Positions 34,936 to 44,666 of a stretch of 64,000 nucleotides of DNA are shown here, in pieces. The notes below the pieces were generated by a model that saw only the letters and a list, made by a program, of their open reading frames with translations, did no database searches and was not told the DNA's origin. The position numbers and the translations under genes are program-made. Numbering within the stretch: position 1 is the stretch's first letter; each line of letters begins with the position of its first letter. Origin of the DNA: Flavicella marina (GTDB taxonomy: Bacteria > Bacteroidota > Bacteroidia > Flavobacteriales > Flavobacteriaceae); contig NZ_VYVA01000001.1 of assembly GCF_009193215.1 (NCBI RefSeq), forward strand, positions 744,001 through 808,000, read 5' to 3'.

Positions 34936-36798
34936 ATGGAAATTACATTTATCATTTTAGCTATTACAATTATCCTATTCGTTTCAGGAAAAATTCGACC
35001 CGATATCGTTGCCCTTACCAGTATGATGGCATTGAGTATGACGGGAGTTTTAACAGTAAACGAAACTTTTTCAGGTTTTAGCAACTCGAGTATCATCCTG
35101 ATCGCAGGACTATTCATTGTTGGAGAGGCGATGAGTAGAGCAGGACTTACTTCTTGGCTAGGAAACAAAATTATTCAACTCTCAAAAAACAACTCAAACA
35201 AGCTCTTAGTTTTGATTATTATAGGTTCTGCAGTTCTCTCAGCCTTTATGAGTAACACTGGAACTGTAGCCTCTTTGATGCCAGTAATTATCGCTGCTGC
35301 TTGGCGTTTAAAAACTCCTGCTTCCAAAATGCTGATTCCGCTATCTTTTGCTGCGGCAACAGGTGGATTGTTAACCTTAACAGGGACACCAACGAATATT
35401 GTTACCAACCAAGCTATGATTGATGCTGGTATTCCAGAATTCGGATTCTTTGAATTTTCATTAATTGGAGTTCCGTTACTTCTTCTAACTGTTGTTTACA
35501 TGAGATATTTTGGAACAAAATTACTTCCAAACAACGAATCCAGAAGAATGGAAGATATTGACGAATCTATTCAGAATATCGAAGATTCTTATCAATTGTT
35601 CGAAGGGTTTTGGAAAGTTAGAATCAGACCGAACTCTTCTGCCATCGGACAAACGATCAAACAGATGAAACTTGGATCTACAATGGGCGTAAATATTATA
35701 AAAATTATTCCACATGAAGACTCTGCCACTTCTTTTCTTAAAAAAGTAGGTTTTAAAAAATCTGAACCAGATGAATTTCCAGATCTTGATAGAGCTTTCA
35801 AAGCAGGAGACGAACTTTTAGTGAATTGTAGTGAGATGCGTATCAATAGATTTATTGACAAACACAATGTTGCTGCTACAAAGCTCGAAGAAGTCGATGG
35901 TGAGTTTGTAAAACAAAATGTACTTTCTGATGAAGTTGGTATTTGTGAATTGATTGTTGCTCCAAAATCTAGCTATAAAGGAAGACATATTAACACTGGG
36001 CGATTTGGAGAAAAATACAATGTTCAGGTTATGGCTTTGAACAGACATAACAAACGTATTAGAGGTAGAGAATTTGACCTCCAAGAAGGAGATTCTATTT
36101 TGGTAAGAGCCAAATGGGAAGACATTAAAGCGATTCAAGAAGAAAGTAGAGATTTCTTAATTATTGGATCACCAGAAGAATTATCGAAAGAAGTTGGTAA
36201 AATCACCAGAAAAGGAGTTATTTCAATTCTAGCCATGGTGTTTATGGTATCTATGTTTATTTGGGGACCTTTTTCTTCTTCAATTACGGTTATGTTAACA
36301 GCCTTTATAATGATTGCAGGAGGTTGTATCAACATGAACCAATCTTACAGAGCAATTAACTGGAATGTAATTATTATCATGGCAGGTATGATTCCGATGG
36401 GAGTCGCCTTGCAAAAAACAGGTGGTGCCAAATACATTGCAGATTCTATGATTACTCTTTTAGGAGACATGCACCCTACCTACTTTTTAGCTGGAATATT
36501 TTTAATCACTTCATTCTTAAGTCAGGTGATGAGTAACACAGCCACTGCAATTTTAATGGCACCAATCGTATTGGTGGCTTCGTTAGAATTAGGATATTCT
36601 CCAAATCCATTTATGATGGCCTTGGCGGTAAGTGCATCCACTGCTTTTTTAACACCATTTGGAACACCAACCAATACAATGGTTATGAATGCAGGAAACT
36701 ATAAGTTTACTGATTATTTAAAAAGTGGAGCGATATTACTAGGTATCTTTTTTGTAGTAAGTATAATTTTAATCCCTATAATATGGCCTTATAATTAG
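34936..36798 (+). CDS. SLC13/DASS-type permease with TrkA-C domains
   Basis: 620 residues from the ATG at 34936. Two membrane halves flank a soluble middle. The first has MALSMTGVLTVNETFSGFSNSS and the family signature TGGLLTLTGTPTNIVTNQ near 150; the second has the matching SASTAFLTPFGTPTNTMVMN near 580. The cytoplasmic part (about 215-415) holds two RCK_C/TrkA-C domains (VGICELIVAPKSSYKGRHI), which bind ligands. It would carry dicarboxylates, sulfate or another anion with Na+. A strong terminator follows. Confidence 0.92.
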   Translation: MEITFIILAITIILFVSGKIRPDIVALTSMMALSMTGVLTVNETFSGFSNSSIILIAGLFIVGEAMSRAGLTSWLGNKIIQLSKNNSNKLLVLIIIGSAVLSAFMSNTGTVASLMPVIIAAAWRLKTPASKMLIPLSFAAATGGLLTLTGTPTNIVTNQAMIDAGIPEFGFFEFSLIGVPLLLLTVVYMRYFGTKLLPNNESRRMEDIDESIQNIEDSYQLFEGFWKVRIRPNSSAIGQTIKQMKLGSTMGVNIIKIIPHEDSATSFLKKVGFKKSEPDEFPDLDRAFKAGDELLVNCSEMRINRFIDKHNVAATKLEEVDGEFVKQNVLSDEVGICELIVAPKSSYKGRHINTGRFGEKYNVQVMALNRHNKRIRGREFDLQEGDSILVRAKWEDIKAIQEESRDFLIIGSPEELSKEVGKITRKGVISILAMVFMVSMFIWGPFSSSITVMLTAFIMIAGGCINMNQSYRAINWNVIIIMAGMIPMGVALQKTGGAKYIADSMITLLGDMHPTYFLAGIFLITSFLSQVMSNTATAILMAPIVLVASLELGYSPNPFMMALAVSASTAFLTPFGTPTNTMVMNAGNYKFTDYLKSGAILLGIFFVVSIILIPIIWPYN

Positions 36799-36812
36799 TC
36801 ATAAAACAAGCC

Positions 36813-36849
36813 AACAACTACGTATATATACGTAGTTGTTTGTTTTTTT
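36813..36849 (+). terminator. Terminator after the SLC13 permease
   Basis: AACAACTACGTATA (36813-36826) and TATACGTAGTTGTT (36827-36840) are exact inverted repeats, followed by TGTTTTTTT. The remaining bases to 37010 hold nothing I can recognise. Confidence 0.85.
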
Positions 36850-37010
36850 AAATGTAAATAAAACAATTAAAACACCCCGAATTCATCTAAAGAATCTAAA
36901 ACCAAAGAGCTACTAATCACTGAGATAATGGGCACGAAATCGTTTTCTTAAAATCATTCTAAATAAGCAAAAAAACAGCGTCTTTTTTTCTCAAAAGAAA
37001 ATCTAAGTAG

Positions 37011-37018
37011 TACATTTG
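37011..37018 (+). promoter_or_regulatory. -7 box for sdhCAB
   Basis: TACATTTG, 25 bases before the sdhC ATG. Confidence 0.55.
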
Positions 37019-37043
37019 TGCGATTCATAAAACTAAATTAAAA

Positions 37044-37721
37044 ATGAGCGGATTTCTATCTTCATCAATTGCAAGGAAAGTGGCCATGGCACTGTCAGCA
37101 CTGTTCCTTATTTTTTTCTTAATAATGCATTTATCGGTTAATTTAACTTCATTATTTAGCGAAACATTATTCAACCATTTATCTCACTTTATGGGAACAA
37201 ACCCAATGGTTCAATTTGTATTACAGCCTATCTTAATTTTTGGTGTTGTATTTCATTTTGTTATGGGATTTGTATTAGAATTGAAAAACAAAAAAGCAAC
37301 AGCGGTCAAGTATGCGAAAGACAACGGAGCTGCGAACTCAACATGGTCTTCTAGAAACATGGTTTACAGCGGTTTGGTAATTCTAGCTTTTATCGTTTTA
37401 CACTTTATTGATTTTTGGATTCCTGAACTAAACACAAAATATATTCATGGAGACATGAGCGGTTTATTAGAAGGTACTCAGGACTTTAGATACTTTGAAG
37501 AATTACAACATAAATTTGTAAATCCATTACGTGTACTTGCTTATGTGGTTTCTTTCGTGTTACTAGGATTACATTTATCTCACGGATTTCAATCGGCTTT
37601 CCAGTCAATGGGGTTCAACAACAAATACACAAAAACAGTGAAAGCTGCAGGTAAACTATACTCTATTATTATCCCTGCTGGATTTGTTTTAGTAGCAGTA
37701 TTTCATTTCTTAAACCATTAA
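37044..37721 (+). CDS. sdhC: Succinate dehydrogenase cytochrome b subunit
   Basis: 225 residues, five membrane helices, the single-subunit di-heme (type B) anchor of Bacteroidota succinate:quinone oxidoreductase. Heme-ligand candidates are histidines in LIMHLSVNL, LSHFMGTNP, FHFVMGF, VLHFIDFW and LHLSHGFQS. It anchors SdhAB on the cytoplasmic side and passes electrons to menaquinone. It is the first gene of sdhCAB and is followed by sdhA after 12 bases. Confidence 0.95.
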   Translation: MSGFLSSSIARKVAMALSALFLIFFLIMHLSVNLTSLFSETLFNHLSHFMGTNPMVQFVLQPILIFGVVFHFVMGFVLELKNKKATAVKYAKDNGAANSTWSSRNMVYSGLVILAFIVLHFIDFWIPELNTKYIHGDMSGLLEGTQDFRYFEELQHKFVNPLRVLAYVVSFVLLGLHLSHGFQSAFQSMGFNNKYTKTVKAAGKLYSIIIPAGFVLVAVFHFLNH

Positions 37722-37733
37722 TCTTATATACAT

Positions 37734-39749
37734 ATGACGACTTTAAATTCAAAAATTCCTAAAGGTCCAATTAAAGATAAGTGGACAACATACAAAGACA
37801 AAATCGACTTAGTAAACCCTGCGAACAAGCGTAACATTGATGTTATTGTTGTTGGAACAGGATTGGCCGGTGGTTCTGCTGCTGCTTCTTTAGCTGAGTT
37901 AGGATATAACGTAAAAGCATTTGCTTACCAAGATTCACCTCGTAGAGCACACTCTATTGCTGCACAAGGAGGGATCAATGCTGCAAAAAACTATCAAGGT
38001 GATGGTGACTCTACTTACAGATTGTTTTATGACACTGTAAAAGGTGGTGACTACCGTTCTCGTGAAGCAAACGTACACCGTTTGGCAGAAGTATCTGGAA
38101 ACATAATTGACCAATGTGTTGCTCAAGGAGTTCCTTTTGCACGTGACTATGGAGGATTGTTAGACAACCGTTCATTTGGTGGGGTATTAGTATCTCGTAC
38201 TTTTTACGCTAAAGGTCAAACAGGACAACAATTATTATTAGGAGCTTATTCTGCCATGAACCGTCAGATTGCTCGTGGAAAAATAGAAATGCACAACCGT
38301 CACGAAATGCTAGATGTAGTTTTGGTAGACGGAAAAGCAAGAGGAATTATTGCTCGTAACATGATTACTGGTGAAATTCAACGTCATTCTGCTCACGCAG
38401 TAGTGATTGCTTCGGGAGGATACGGAAATGTATACTTCCTTTCTACAAACGCCATGGGATCTAACGTTACTGCTGGTTGGAAAATTCATAAAAAAGGAGC
38501 ATTCTTCGCGAACCCTTGTTATACTCAAATTCACCCAACTTGTATTCCTAGATCAGGTGACTATCAATCTAAATTGACGTTGATGTCAGAGTCTTTACGT
38601 AATGATGGTCGAATCTGGGTTCCTGCTAAATTAGAGGATGCAAAAGCAATTCAAGAAGGAAAGTTAAAAGCGACTGAAATTGCTGAAGAAGATAGAGATT
38701 ATTACTTAGAAAGAAGATACCCTGCATTCGGTAACTTAGTACCTCGTGATGTTGCTTCAAGAGCGGCAAAAGAACGTTGTGATGCTGGTTACGGAGTTAA
38801 TGCAACCGGAGAAGCTGTATATTTAGATTTCGCAGCGGCAATTGAGCGTTACGGAAAAGAACAAGCTAAAATCAAAGGTATTGACAATGCATCGGCATCA
38901 GAAATATATGACTTAGGTCAAGCTGTTGTTGAAGCGAAATACGGAAATTTATTCCAAATGTATGAGAAAATCGTTGATGAGAATCCATACAAAACTCCAA
39001 TGATGATTTACCCAGCAACTCACTACACTATGGGTGGTGTTTGGGTAGACTATAACTTGATGACTACCATCCCAGGATGTTACTGTATTGGAGAAGCAAA
39101 CTTCTCTGATCACGGAGCAAACAGACTTGGAGCATCTGCCTTAATGCAAGGTTTGGCTGATGGATACTTCGTATTGCCTTACACTATCGGAGATTACTTA
39201 TCTGATGATATTAGAACTGGAAAAATCCCAACAGATTCCCCAGAATTTGATGAAGCTGAAAAATCAGTTAAAGAATTGATTAATTTCTTTGTGACGAACA
39301 AAGGGAAACACTCAGTAGATTATTACCACAAGAAGTTAGGAAAAATCATGTGGGACAAAGTAGGAATGTCTCGTAATGAAAAAGGCTTGAAAGAAGCAAT
39401 GGCTGAAATCAAAGCTTTACGTGAAGACTTCTGGAAAAACGTAACTGTACCTGGAAACTCTAACGAAATGAACCCTGAATTAGAAAAAGCAACTAGAGTT
39501 GCAGATTTCTTAGAATTGGGAGAATTATTTGCAAAAGATGCTTTGAACAGAAATGAATCTTGTGGAGGTCACTTTAGAGAAGAATCTGTTGAATTAGACG
39601 GAGAACAAGAAGGAGAGGCGAAACGTAACGATAAAGATTTTGCTTATGTTTCTGCTTGGGAATACAAAGGAGAACCTGGAGATGCGGTACTTCATAAAGA
39701 AGAATTAGAATTTAATGACATTGAACTAAAACAACGTTCATACAAATAA
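37734..39749 (+). CDS. sdhA: Succinate dehydrogenase flavoprotein subunit
   Basis: 671 residues. The FAD-binding GTGLAGG loop is at 41-47, and the covalent flavin site [11 protein letters not shown] puts FAD on His73. The active-site region includes [13 protein letters not shown] near 262, [26 protein letters not shown] (split in two blocks) near 440, and a C-terminal helical domain. It oxidises succinate to fumarate in the TCA cycle. Length and neighbours fit the Bacteroidota Sdh/Frd type. It is translated from an ATG 12 bases after sdhC. Confidence 0.97.
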   Translation: MTTLNSKIPKGPIKDKWTTYKDKIDLVNPANKRNIDVIVVGTGLAGGSAAASLAELGYNVKAFAYQDSPRRAHSIAAQGGINAAKNYQGDGDSTYRLFYDTVKGGDYRSREANVHRLAEVSGNIIDQCVAQGVPFARDYGGLLDNRSFGGVLVSRTFYAKGQTGQQLLLGAYSAMNRQIARGKIEMHNRHEMLDVVLVDGKARGIIARNMITGEIQRHSAHAVVIASGGYGNVYFLSTNAMGSNVTAGWKIHKKGAFFANPCYTQIHPTCIPRSGDYQSKLTLMSESLRNDGRIWVPAKLEDAKAIQEGKLKATEIAEEDRDYYLERRYPAFGNLVPRDVASRAAKERCDAGYGVNATGEAVYLDFAAAIERYGKEQAKIKGIDNASASEIYDLGQAVVEAKYGNLFQMYEKIVDENPYKTPMMIYPATHYTMGGVWVDYNLMTTIPGCYCIGEANFSDHGANRLGASALMQGLADGYFVLPYTIGDYLSDDIRTGKIPTDSPEFDEAEKSVKELINFFVTNKGKHSVDYYHKKLGKIMWDKVGMSRNEKGLKEAMAEIKALREDFWKNVTVPGNSNEMNPELEKATRVADFLELGELFAKDALNRNESCGGHFREESVELDGEQEGEAKRNDKDFAYVSAWEYKGEPGDAVLHKEELEFNDIELKQRSYK

Positions 39750-39758
39750 GAAGACACT

Positions 39759-40499
39759 ATGAATTTAACACTAAAAATCTGGAGACAAAAAAACGCTGAT
39801 GACAAAGGTCAATTAGTGGATTATAAAGTAACTGATATTTCAGAGCATATGTCGTTCTTAGAAATGATGGATGTCTTGAATGAACAATTGATCAATAAAG
39901 GTGAAGAACCTGTTGCATTTGACCACGATTGTCGTGAAGGAATTTGCGGTATGTGTTCTATGTATATCAATGGTGAAGCTCATGGACCTGACAGAGGAAT
40001 CACTACTTGTCAGTTACACATGCGTTCTTTCAAAGATGGAGATACGATCCATATTGAGCCATTTAGAGCTACCGCTTTCCCTGTAATCAAAGATTTAGTT
40101 GTAGACCGTACTGCTTTTGATAGAATTCAACAATCAGGTGGTTACATCTCAGTAAACACTTCTGGAAATACGCAAGATGCAAACGCGACGCCTATTTCAA
40201 AAATTGATGCAGATAAAGCAATGGATGCTGCAACTTGTATCGGGTGTGGAGCTTGTGTTGCAACTTGTAAAAACTCTTCTGCAATGTTATTTGTTGGAGC
40301 GAAAGTTTCGCAATATGCTTTATTACCACAAGGTCAAGTTGAAGCAACTGAAAGAGTACTAAACATGGTTCAGCAAATGGATGATGAAGGTTTCGGAAAC
40401 TGTACGAATACCGGTGCATGTGAAGTAGAATGTCCTAAAGGAATTTCTTTAGAGAACATTGCTCGTATGAACAGAGAATTCTTAAAAGCAAGTCTATAA
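39759..40499 (+). CDS. sdhB: Succinate dehydrogenase iron-sulfur subunit
   Basis: 246 residues. The plant-type [2Fe-2S] site has Cys58, Cys63, Cys66 and Cys84 (CREGICGMC). The [4Fe-4S] and [3Fe-4S] sites are in [14 protein letters not shown] and [16 protein letters not shown]. It passes electrons from the flavin of SdhA to the heme of SdhC. It is the last gene of sdhCAB and is followed by a terminator. Confidence 0.97.
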   Translation: MNLTLKIWRQKNADDKGQLVDYKVTDISEHMSFLEMMDVLNEQLINKGEEPVAFDHDCREGICGMCSMYINGEAHGPDRGITTCQLHMRSFKDGDTIHIEPFRATAFPVIKDLVVDRTAFDRIQQSGGYISVNTSGNTQDANATPISKIDADKAMDAATCIGCGACVATCKNSSAMLFVGAKVSQYALLPQGQVEATERVLNMVQQMDDEGFGNCTNTGACEVECPKGISLENIARMNREFLKASL

Positions 40500-40524
40500 G
40501 ATACTTCAAAATAGAATTTTTAAC

Positions 40525-40558
40525 AACCGCAATTATAGTTTTATAGTTGCGGTTTTTT
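40525..40558 (+). terminator. Terminator after sdhB
   Basis: AACCGCAATTATA (40525-40537) pairs with TATAGTTGCGGTT (40542-40554) with one wobble pair, followed by T residues to 40558. Confidence 0.8.
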
Positions 40559-40629
40559 ATGTGTAAATTATACTATTATTATTGTTTCAGTACTAGTAAA
40601 ATACGTATTTTTATCGTTCACCATTTGCT

Positions 40630-42552
40630 ATGAAAATAAAAAACAAATTTCAAACCGGAATTCTATTTTTAGTTTTTACTGTTGAGCTATTTTCTCAAGA
40701 ACTCAACCTATCATCACTTACCTTATCTCAAGATCTAAAACAAAGTGCCAATGCTGTTGTTCGCCTTGACGAAACAGTAATTACCATTACTGATAACGAT
40801 AAGATGACAATTCAAAAGAAACGTGTCGTGACAGTTTTGAATGCAACCGGAAACAGAAATACACATGCTATAATCGGTTATGATAAGAATAGAAAAATAA
40901 TTTCCTTAAAAGCTACAATTTACGACGCAATTGGGAGGAAAATTAAAAAGATTTCAGCATCAAAATTCAAAGATATTGCCGCCTCTGACAACAGCACTTT
41001 GGCCTCTGATGACCGAATTAAATATTTAGAATACACACCCAACCACTATCCATATACGATATCAATCGAATATGAAACAAAAAGCAACACAACTAGCTAT
41101 ATAAGAAACTGGGAGCCCATAGAAGGTTTTCATGTCGGTATTGAAAAAAGTGTATTTACTATCATCAACCCTAATGGATTCGTGATAAATACCAAAGAAA
41201 AAAACTTCGACAATTATACAATCGAAAAAAACACTTCTCAACATAAAATTTCGTACCAAATACAAAATATTCATCCGATAAATTACGAACCTTACGCACC
41301 GGATAATTCAAAAATATTTCCTTGCGTACTATTTGGCTTGAATGAATTCTCGGTATATGGAATTTCAGGCACAGCCACCAATTGGAAAGAATTTGGAAAA
41401 TGGGAATACGATGTTTTGATAAAAGAGAAAAACAACCTATCGAATGAAACCATTCAAAAAATCCAATCGCTTACATCATCCATAACAGATACCATTGAAA
41501 AAGCTCGTTTTGTATACGAATATGTTCAAAAGAAAACAAGATATATTAGCATTCAATATGGTATTGGAGGTTTATCTCCTGCATATTCTGCTGAAGTAGA
41601 TGCATTAGGTTATGGCGATTGTAAGGGATTGACAAACTATACCAAATCTTTACTTGAAGCGGTTGGTATCACTTCATATTATACTGAAATATATGGACAG
41701 AGAAACAAAACCAGTATAGAGAAAGATTTCCACTCTATGCAAGGAAATCATATTGTATTGAACATTCCATACAAAGGACAAGATATTTGGTTAGAATGCA
41801 CAAGTCAGACGCAACCTTTTGGCTATTTAGGAAGTTTTACAGATGATAGAGACGCATTGGTAATTACTCCTGAAGGAGGTATCATAAAGCACACTCCTAT
41901 ATTTTTAAATGAGCAAAACTTACAAAAAACGAATGCAGCTATACAAATTGACCCAAATGGCCATATTAAAAGTACACTAGAAATAGAAACAAAAGGAAGT
42001 CAATACGACACGCATCAATACATAGAAGGGTACGATACTAAAGAAGTTTCAGATTATTATAAATCTAACTACTGGAAAACATTAAACAATATTTCGATTG
42101 AGAGTTACTCTTTTGAAAACGACAAGAAAAACATTCGTTTTACTGAAAAATTGAGTATAAGTATTGACAACTATGGAGTTATTGTAGGGAATGATTTACT
42201 TGTTACAACCAATATTTTTAACAAATTCAAAAAACTACCCCCAAAATTAAGATCGAGAAAACTACCTATTGAAATACAAAGAGGTTTTCAAGATATCGAC
42301 ACATTTACTTATACTTTACCAGAAATTTATTCCGTTTCTTATTTACCATCAGAAAAAACAATAGAAACAGAATTCGGTACTTACAAAGTAGTATTTAAAA
42401 AAATTGACGACACCCATTTTGAATATCATAGAGAACTACTTATCAAAGCAGGTACTTTCTCTCATAAATCTTATGAAGCTTATCGTAATTTTCTAAAATC
42501 TATCACCAAATATGACAACTTAAGGGTTGCCTTATCAAAAAAACAGCTATGA
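40630..42552 (+). CDS. DUF3857 protein with transglutaminase core
   Basis: 640 residues. A signal peptide (LVFTVELFSQ) is followed by an all-beta DUF3857 domain (about 40-220) and a transglutaminase-like domain. The active site is readable: Cys331 in GYGDCKGLTNY, His374 in GNHIVLNI and an acidic residue in WLECTSQ. It is periplasmic or outer-membrane facing. Proteins of this kind are widespread in Bacteroidota and their substrates are unknown; proteolysis or amide chemistry is possible. It overlaps the next DUF3857 gene by four bases, so the two are coupled. Confidence 0.88.
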   Translation: MKIKNKFQTGILFLVFTVELFSQELNLSSLTLSQDLKQSANAVVRLDETVITITDNDKMTIQKKRVVTVLNATGNRNTHAIIGYDKNRKIISLKATIYDAIGRKIKKISASKFKDIAASDNSTLASDDRIKYLEYTPNHYPYTISIEYETKSNTTSYIRNWEPIEGFHVGIEKSVFTIINPNGFVINTKEKNFDNYTIEKNTSQHKISYQIQNIHPINYEPYAPDNSKIFPCVLFGLNEFSVYGISGTATNWKEFGKWEYDVLIKEKNNLSNETIQKIQSLTSSITDTIEKARFVYEYVQKKTRYISIQYGIGGLSPAYSAEVDALGYGDCKGLTNYTKSLLEAVGITSYYTEIYGQRNKTSIEKDFHSMQGNHIVLNIPYKGQDIWLECTSQTQPFGYLGSFTDDRDALVITPEGGIIKHTPIFLNEQNLQKTNAAIQIDPNGHIKSTLEIETKGSQYDTHQYIEGYDTKEVSDYYKSNYWKTLNNISIESYSFENDKKNIRFTEKLSISIDNYGVIVGNDLLVTTNIFNKFKKLPPKLRSRKLPIEIQRGFQDIDTFTYTLPEIYSVSYLPSEKTIETEFGTYKVVFKKIDDTHFEYHRELLIKAGTFSHKSYEAYRNFLKSITKYDNLRVALSKKQL

Positions 42553-44564
42553 AAAAACACTTCTATTATTTACTGTTCTTTATTACGATCCAAACAGCTA
42601 TTGGACAGACACAAAAATTTGGAAAAATTTCTAAAAAAGAACTCGAAGAATCATTTTACCTTAAAGATAGCCTAGCAAATGCGGCATATCTTTACAAAGA
42701 AAGGAAAACTGAATTTCAATTTAACGAACAAACCATGAGCTTTGAAGTGGTTACTAAAGTTCATGAAAAAATTAAAATTTACAATGCTGAAGGATTCAAA
42801 TATGCCACCAAGAAAATAAATTATTACGACCCTGAAAAAGGAACTAGTAAAGAACGAGTTGAACGAATCAAAGCATACACATATAATCTCGTTGACGGAA
42901 AAATAAAAAAAGGAAAGCTTTCTAGTAAACAAATATTCACCAATCAAAACAACAAAATTTGGGCATCAAAGACATTTACCATGCCTAATATAAAAAACGG
43001 GACAATTATTGAGTACAGCTACCAAATAAACTCACCATATTGGGAAATAAGAGATTTAGATTTTCAACACGAAATACCTGTAAGGCAACTATACTTTACA
43101 ACAGAAATACCTGAATATTTTAAGTTCAGCAAACAAAACAAAGGATATTATTTTGTTACACCAAAAAGAGAAACATTAAACAGAACGATTCAATGGACAG
43201 ACAAATATCGAAGTGGTGAATATGCTGTTCAAACTAGCTATGAGCAACAGACAATTCGGTTAAGTTCTGAATTAACGACATACGTTGCAAATGACATACC
43301 TGCAATGTATGATAACGAACCCTATATTAGCAACATTAATAACTATAGGGGTGGTATTAAATATGAATTAAGCTATACTCAATTCCCTAATTCTGCTGTG
43401 AAAAAATATAGTGACACATGGGAAGCTGTAAGTAAATCAATATTTAGATCTGATAACTTCGGTCAACAATTAGAATATTCAAATTATTTCGAAGATGACC
43501 TGAATCTACTTTTGAAAGATGTTACTAACCCTTCAGAAAAGACTATTCGAATCTTTGAATTCGTAAAAAAGAAAGTAAAGTGGAACGGTTATGTTGGAGT
43601 GTTTACTGATAAAGGTGTTCGAAAAGCTTACAAAGAAGGTTCAGGAAACACAGCTGACATTAACCTAATATTAGTCGCTATGTTAAGAGAAGCTGGTCTT
43701 ACGGCAAACCCTGTACTATTAAGCACACGCGATCATGGTATTCCATTTTTCCCAACTAGAGAAGGATTCAATCATGTAATTGCAGCAGTACATGGAGAAT
43801 CTAGCGGTTATCATCTACTAGATGCTACTGAACCTTATAGCTCACCTAACAATCTTCCTCTACGAGATCTTAACTGGCAGGGGAGAATGATAGCAAGTGA
43901 TGGAAGATCTTCTTCGATTAAATTAACGTCAAACAAATATTCAGAAGAAAGCAATGTACTAACCGTAACCATACATGATGATTTTCATGTGAGTGGCATC
44001 TTAAGACGAAAATTAGATGGTTTACAAGCCTTAAGTTACAGATCTAAAAACAATAAACTTAGTGAAGATGATCTTATTCAAAAGTTAGAAAATAAATACA
44101 ATTTAGACATCTTAAACTTTAGAGCTACCAATAAAAACATGTGTTACAAACCATTATCTCAGCTGATTCAGTTTGAAAGCGACGACATGATAGAAGTTAT
44201 CAATGGAAAAATTTATGTTGACCCTTTGTTTTTCTTTACAACTAATGTAAACCCTTTTAAACAAGATACAAGAAATTTCCCAGTGGATTACGGAACAGCC
44301 TGGAAAGAAAAAAATTCGGTCTCCATTTCAATACCTAATGGTTATAAAATTGAATCCATCCCAGAAACATTTGGAATTGGACTCCCAGACAACCTTGGGC
44401 AATTTAAATATGTTGTTAAAAACAATAATTCTCAAATCAGTATTTCAACAGAAGAAAAAATAAATACTCCTATTGTTTCACCTACATATTATAAATATTT
44501 AAAAGAGTATTACGGGGAAATAGTCTCCAAACAAAAAAACAAAATAGTTCTGTCAAAAATATAA
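42549..44564 (+). CDS. DUF3857 protein with degenerate transglutaminase domain
   Basis: 671 residues, with a signal peptide (FFITIQTAIGQ). The DUF3857 domain (about 50-260) has SYQINSPYWEIRDLDFQHEIPV, split around 150. The transglutaminase fold is present (FEFVKKKVKWNGYVG; GFNHVIAAV with the His; YHLLDATEP with the Asp), but where the catalytic Cys is expected the sequence reads GSGNTADINLI, with Thr368 in that place. It is therefore probably a non-catalytic partner of the upstream enzyme. The ATG overlaps that gene's stop (ATGA), giving fixed stoichiometry. Confidence 0.85.
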   Translation: MKKHFYYLLFFITIQTAIGQTQKFGKISKKELEESFYLKDSLANAAYLYKERKTEFQFNEQTMSFEVVTKVHEKIKIYNAEGFKYATKKINYYDPEKGTSKERVERIKAYTYNLVDGKIKKGKLSSKQIFTNQNNKIWASKTFTMPNIKNGTIIEYSYQINSPYWEIRDLDFQHEIPVRQLYFTTEIPEYFKFSKQNKGYYFVTPKRETLNRTIQWTDKYRSGEYAVQTSYEQQTIRLSSELTTYVANDIPAMYDNEPYISNINNYRGGIKYELSYTQFPNSAVKKYSDTWEAVSKSIFRSDNFGQQLEYSNYFEDDLNLLLKDVTNPSEKTIRIFEFVKKKVKWNGYVGVFTDKGVRKAYKEGSGNTADINLILVAMLREAGLTANPVLLSTRDHGIPFFPTREGFNHVIAAVHGESSGYHLLDATEPYSSPNNLPLRDLNWQGRMIASDGRSSSIKLTSNKYSEESNVLTVTIHDDFHVSGILRRKLDGLQALSYRSKNNKLSEDDLIQKLENKYNLDILNFRATNKNMCYKPLSQLIQFESDDMIEVINGKIYVDPLFFFTTNVNPFKQDTRNFPVDYGTAWKEKNSVSISIPNGYKIESIPETFGIGLPDNLGQFKYVVKNNNSQISISTEEKINTPIVSPTYYKYLKEYYGEIVSKQKNKIVLSKI

Positions 44565-44573
44565 TTTGAAATA

Positions 44574-44608
44574 TTCTATCGACAGACAACTCAAAACTGT
44601 CGATAGAA
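44574..44608. terminator. Hairpin after the DUF3857 pair
   Basis: TTCTATCGACAG (44574-44585) and CTGTCGATAGAA (44597-44608) are perfect arms around an 11-base loop. There is no U-tail, so it may be a factor-dependent end, an mRNA-stability element or an operator. Confidence 0.5.
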
Positions 44609-44666
44609 ACAAGATCTCATAATTTTACTACACCTCAATTCTTTGTAAATTTAGGAAAAGTGAATT

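Noticed and set aside
35818-36138. 106-residue minus-strand frame
   Set aside because: It is opposite the TrkA-C domains of the SLC13 permease; no start signal or family features.
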